Shown: piece by piece, positions 5,300-7,239 of the stretch
Layout of the letters: each line of letters opens with the position of its first letter
How positions within the stretch are numbered: position 1 is the stretch's first letter
Origin: JBBRLA01 sp038231615
Lineage (GTDB): Bacteria > Myxococcota_A > Polyangia > Palsa-1104 > JAEUJZ01
DNA length: 7,239 bases
Direction of reading: 5' to 3'
Assembly: GCA_038231615.1 (NCBI GenBank)
Contig: JBBRLA010000448.1
Coordinates: 1 to 7,239, forward strand
Translations under genes and position numbers: made by a program
Notes under the pieces: generated by a model
Database searches by the model: none
What the model saw: the letters and a program-made list of their open reading frames with translations, nothing else
What the model was told of the DNA's origin: nothing

Positions 5300-6472
5300 A
5301 TGCGCTCCCCGTCCTGCCAGATCTTCTTGTACAGCGCGGTCCTCCTCTGCGCAGGGACCTCGCTCGGCGGTTCACAGGCGGAGGCAGCCAAGACCAAGAA
5401 GAAGGTGCCGCGGCCAGGGGACAAGGACAAGGCTCCGGTCCCAAAGGTGGCGCCCACGCCTCCGCTCGAGACCGGGGGCGGCACCCGGTTGGAGACGGTG
5501 GCAGTGACCGGCATCCTGGGCTTTACCCTCGACACCGTGCCGCGGCCGAGCGGGCCGGCGTTCACGGCGATGGTCAAGGACAACGGGATCACCGGGGCGC
5601 GGGCCACGCGGAGCAAGCTCCTCGGCTTCTCCCGGGACGGCGAGCCGGCCACGGTGCTGTATTTGGAGTATGGCAGCGCTGCCGACGCACAGAAGGCCCT
5701 CCCGAAGCTGCGGGCCAAGCTGTGGGGCGGGGACCAGCCGCCGCCGGAGGGACCGCGACTCCTGCGGGCGAGCAACATCATCGCCGTGGTGGAGGCGCAG
5801 ACGCTGACGGTGGCGCTGGCCGTGTCCAAGGGGCTGGTGGCGGCCGGGGCGGTGCAGGACGCGGCGGACCCGTCGTTCAGCCCGGGGCAAGAGCCCGGGC
5901 AAGGGCCAGGCGAGGACCAGGCAGGGTCCGGGACGACGCCCGATCGGGGGCCGGGGGACCTGAACCTGGATGCGCCGACGGGGCTTTCCAGAGAGGACCA
6001 GGCCAAGGTGGCGGCGGGCCTGGGCCGGTACATCAACGCCAGCGCCGACGCTGGAAAGCTGCTGCGGGACAAGCGGTACGCGGACGCGCTTTCGGCCTAT
6101 CAGGGGTTCGACAAGGACGTCTCCGCGGACCCGGCGGCGCCGGAACTGGCGAAGTGGGACGCGGCCTCCGGCGTGGGGCTTGCGGCGGCCTATACCCGGA
6201 ACATGCCCGAGGCGAAAAGGGCGTTCTCCCGGGCGGTCAAGTTCGCGGCGAAGCTGGATCTGAAGAAGGTGGCGGAGACCTATTTCAACCTGGCCTGCGC
6301 CGAGGCGGAGTTGGGGAACAAGGGCCCGGCGATCTCTGACCTGCTGATCTGCCTGACGGTGGCGAAGAAGGTGGGGATGGCGGCGCACTACCGGGAGTCC
6401 ATCGCGACCGATCCCTCGCTGAAGTCCGTGGCCGGCGACCCGCGGGTGAAGAAAATGGTCGCCGGGAAATAA
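5300..6472 (+). CDS. Exported TPR-like repeat protein of unknown function
   Basis: A 390-residue protein not assigned to a named family. Residues 1-29 form a signal peptide (hydrophobic IFLYSAVLLCAGTSLGG, then SQAEAA as a likely cleavage area). A Lys/Pro-rich stretch follows (31-55), then a small alpha/beta-looking domain (about 63-185; includes VTGILGFTLDTVPRPSG, TVLYLEYGSAADAQKAL and NIIAVVEAQTLTVALAVS), a low-complexity Gly/Pro/Gln/Asp linker (193-222), and a helical C-terminal domain (about 233-390). The latter contains TPR-like helix pairs: YADALSAYQGFDKD (260-273), LAAAYTRNMPEAKRAFSRAV (294-313), and AETYFNLACAEAELGNKGPA (325-344). The final DPSLKSVAGDPRVKKM resembles the common end of TPR proteins, so a scaffold or binding role in the periplasm is likely. 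ATG 5300 places Met just before the signal peptide; only a weak GGTG precedes it. A second long frame from 5224 is a shadow. Confidence 0.8.
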   Translation: MRSPSCQIFLYSAVLLCAGTSLGGSQAEAAKTKKKVPRPGDKDKAPVPKVAPTPPLETGGGTRLETVAVTGILGFTLDTVPRPSGPAFTAMVKDNGITGARATRSKLLGFSRDGEPATVLYLEYGSAADAQKALPKLRAKLWGGDQPPPEGPRLLRASNIIAVVEAQTLTVALAVSKGLVAAGAVQDAADPSFSPGQEPGQGPGEDQAGSGTTPDRGPGDLNLDAPTGLSREDQAKVAAGLGRYINASADAGKLLRDKRYADALSAYQGFDKDVSADPAAPELAKWDAASGVGLAAAYTRNMPEAKRAFSRAVKFAAKLDLKKVAETYFNLACAEAELGNKGPAISDLLICLTVAKKVGMAAHYRESIATDPSLKSVAGDPRVKKMVAGK

Positions 6473-6492
6473 GCAGGCAGCCCGGATTCGTC

Positions 6493-6520
6493 GTGGGCCG
6501 ACCCACTCGCCGAGCCCTTT
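6493..6520 (+). terminator. Possible weak terminator after the TPR-like gene
   Basis: GTGGG (6493-6497) and CCCAC (6502-6506) form a five-base-pair hairpin with a CCGA loop in the 63-bp convergent gap. A TTTT run lies at 6517-6520, ten bases further, which is farther than in a classic intrinsic terminator. Confidence 0.3.
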
Positions 6521-6535
6521 TCGCTCCCGCTCCTG

Positions 6536-7239
6536 TCACTCCTTGGGCGGGCTCGCCCACGCGGTGACCGGCCCCGAAGGGCCTTCCTGTCCCCGACCAC
6601 TGACGGTGGCATCCAGGTACGCCTTGGCCACGTCCGCCTCGTCGAGAAACCCGACGATCTGCCCGGCCTCGTCGGTCACCGGCAGCTCGCGCACCCCGTG
6701 CCGCAGCATGGCCTGGGTGGCCTTTCGCAGGTCGTCCTTTTCCTTCGCCGTCACCGCCTGCTGCATCACGTCCGCCGCGATGGTCCACGGCTCCAATTCC
6801 CGATCCGTGGCGAGGATGCGCAGGCTCTCGGCGGTAATGATCCCGGTCATGGCCCCCGCCCCGTCGATCACCGGGAACACGTCCTGCCAGTTGTTCCCCG
6901 AGATGCGCCGCAGGATCTCCCGCGCCCCGGTATTCAGAAGAAAGCTTTCGTAGGGGCGCCCGCGGGTCATCACCTGCCCCACTGTGACGTCGGAAAGCAC
7001 GTCCAGCACGTACAGGTCGCGGTGCGCCGGGGAGTCTCGCCGCGTCGGCAACTGCGACGGGTAGAGCGATCGCCGCCGCAGGGCGACGAAGGCGATGCCC
7101 TCGGCCAGCATCAGCGGGACCAAAAGGTCGTAGCTGCCGGCCAGTTCGCACACCAGCACCAGGGAACTCAGCGGCGCGTGGGCGATGCCGCCATAGAAGC
7201 TGCCCATGCCGACCAGCGCGAAGGCCCCGGGATCGATCC
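6536..7239 (-). CDS. ClC-type chloride channel/transporter with two CBS domains, 3' part
   Basis: The gene enters from the right edge; 233 C-terminal residues are visible and the frame is open to the last base. The first part is the end of the ClC membrane domain: IDPGAFALVGMGSFYGG, then HAPLSSLVLVCELAGSYDLL and LMLAEGIAFVAL match the last helices of the family, where the Glu of CELAG and the small-residue VGMGSF region are conserved. Two cytoplasmic CBS domains follow: one about residues 81-145 of the fragment (VGQVMTR ... DVFPVIDGAGAMTGIITAESLR), the second about 152-210 (AADVMQQAVTA ... GVRELPVTDEAGQIVGFLDEADV). CBS pairs in ClC proteins usually bind adenine nucleotides and modulate transport. 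The selectivity-filter motifs lie outside the window, so channel versus Cl-/H+ exchanger cannot be decided. The ATG at 7207 is internal, not the start. It converges on the TPR-like gene. Confidence 0.92.
   Translation of the reverse strand, partial: IDPGAFALVGMGSFYGGIAHAPLSSLVLVCELAGSYDLLVPLMLAEGIAFVALRRRSLYPSQLPTRRDSPAHRDLYVLDVLSDVTVGQVMTRGRPYESFLLNTGAREILRRISGNNWQDVFPVIDGAGAMTGIITAESLRILATDRELEPWTIAADVMQQAVTAKEKDDLRKATQAMLRHGVRELPVTDEAGQIVGFLDEADVAKAYLDATVSGRGQEGPSGPVTAWASPPKE

Noticed and set aside
5224..6339. 371-codon + strand frame overlapping the TPR-like gene
   Set aside because: It is low-complexity Gly/Arg-rich sequence typical of a shifted frame in high-GC DNA, while the 5300-6472 frame has a signal peptide and TPR-like helices.
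5372..6388. 338-codon minus-strand frame opposite the TPR-like gene
   Set aside because: Arg/His/Leu-rich antisense shadow with no recognisable domain.
6285..7151. 288-codon minus-strand frame overlapping the ClC/CBS gene
   Set aside because: Same strand but shifted frame; Arg/Gly-rich with no motifs, whereas the 6536-7239 frame matches ClC and CBS throughout.

Overview
The window is high-GC bacterial DNA with tightly packed genes on both strands. No single gene fixes the taxon. The basic, arginine-rich start of FtsQ followed by a long linker, the exported lipoprotein, and the high GC suggest a Myxococcota/deltaproteobacterial-type organism (inference, moderate to low confidence). No rRNA, tRNA, complete insertion sequence, integrase or genuine CRISPR array was seen.

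Left part (1-1850, + strand): the 3' end of an unrecognised gene overlaps by ATGA a hot-dog-fold thioesterase-like gene, and then comes ftsQ, encoding the POTRA-domain divisome protein. The thioesterase-like gene carries three in-frame copies of a 33-bp hairpin-forming repeat right after its start codon. ftsQ is not followed by ftsA/ftsZ as in a usual dcw cluster.

Middle part (1851-2589): a 36-bp segment that includes the last codons of ftsQ is repeated 70 bp downstream. After it the sequence becomes clearly AT-richer. This island holds what looks like the C-terminal remnant of a Cys-containing exported protein, followed by an intact small lipoprotein gene with a CHRD-like domain. It looks like a rearranged or acquired insert.

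Right-middle part (2590-4075, + strand): a two-gene unit encodes a SRPBCC (START-like) protein and a TIGR01777/YfcH-type NAD(P)-dependent epimerase that starts with TTG. In some bacteria these two domains are fused in one protein; here they are separate neighbours. A strong hairpin lies in the short convergent gap before the next gene.

Right part (4111-7239): a minus-strand lipid-kinase-like gene (diacylglycerol kinase catalytic family) is divergent from an exported TPR-like protein of unknown function. That gene converges on the 3' part of a ClC-type chloride channel/transporter with two C-terminal CBS domains, which runs off the right edge.

Most genes are recognisable housekeeping or envelope functions (division, lipid metabolism, ion transport). 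I found no convincing undescribed multi-gene system. The most unusual points are the in-frame 33-bp repeat at the thioesterase N-terminus and the duplication/AT-rich island after ftsQ.
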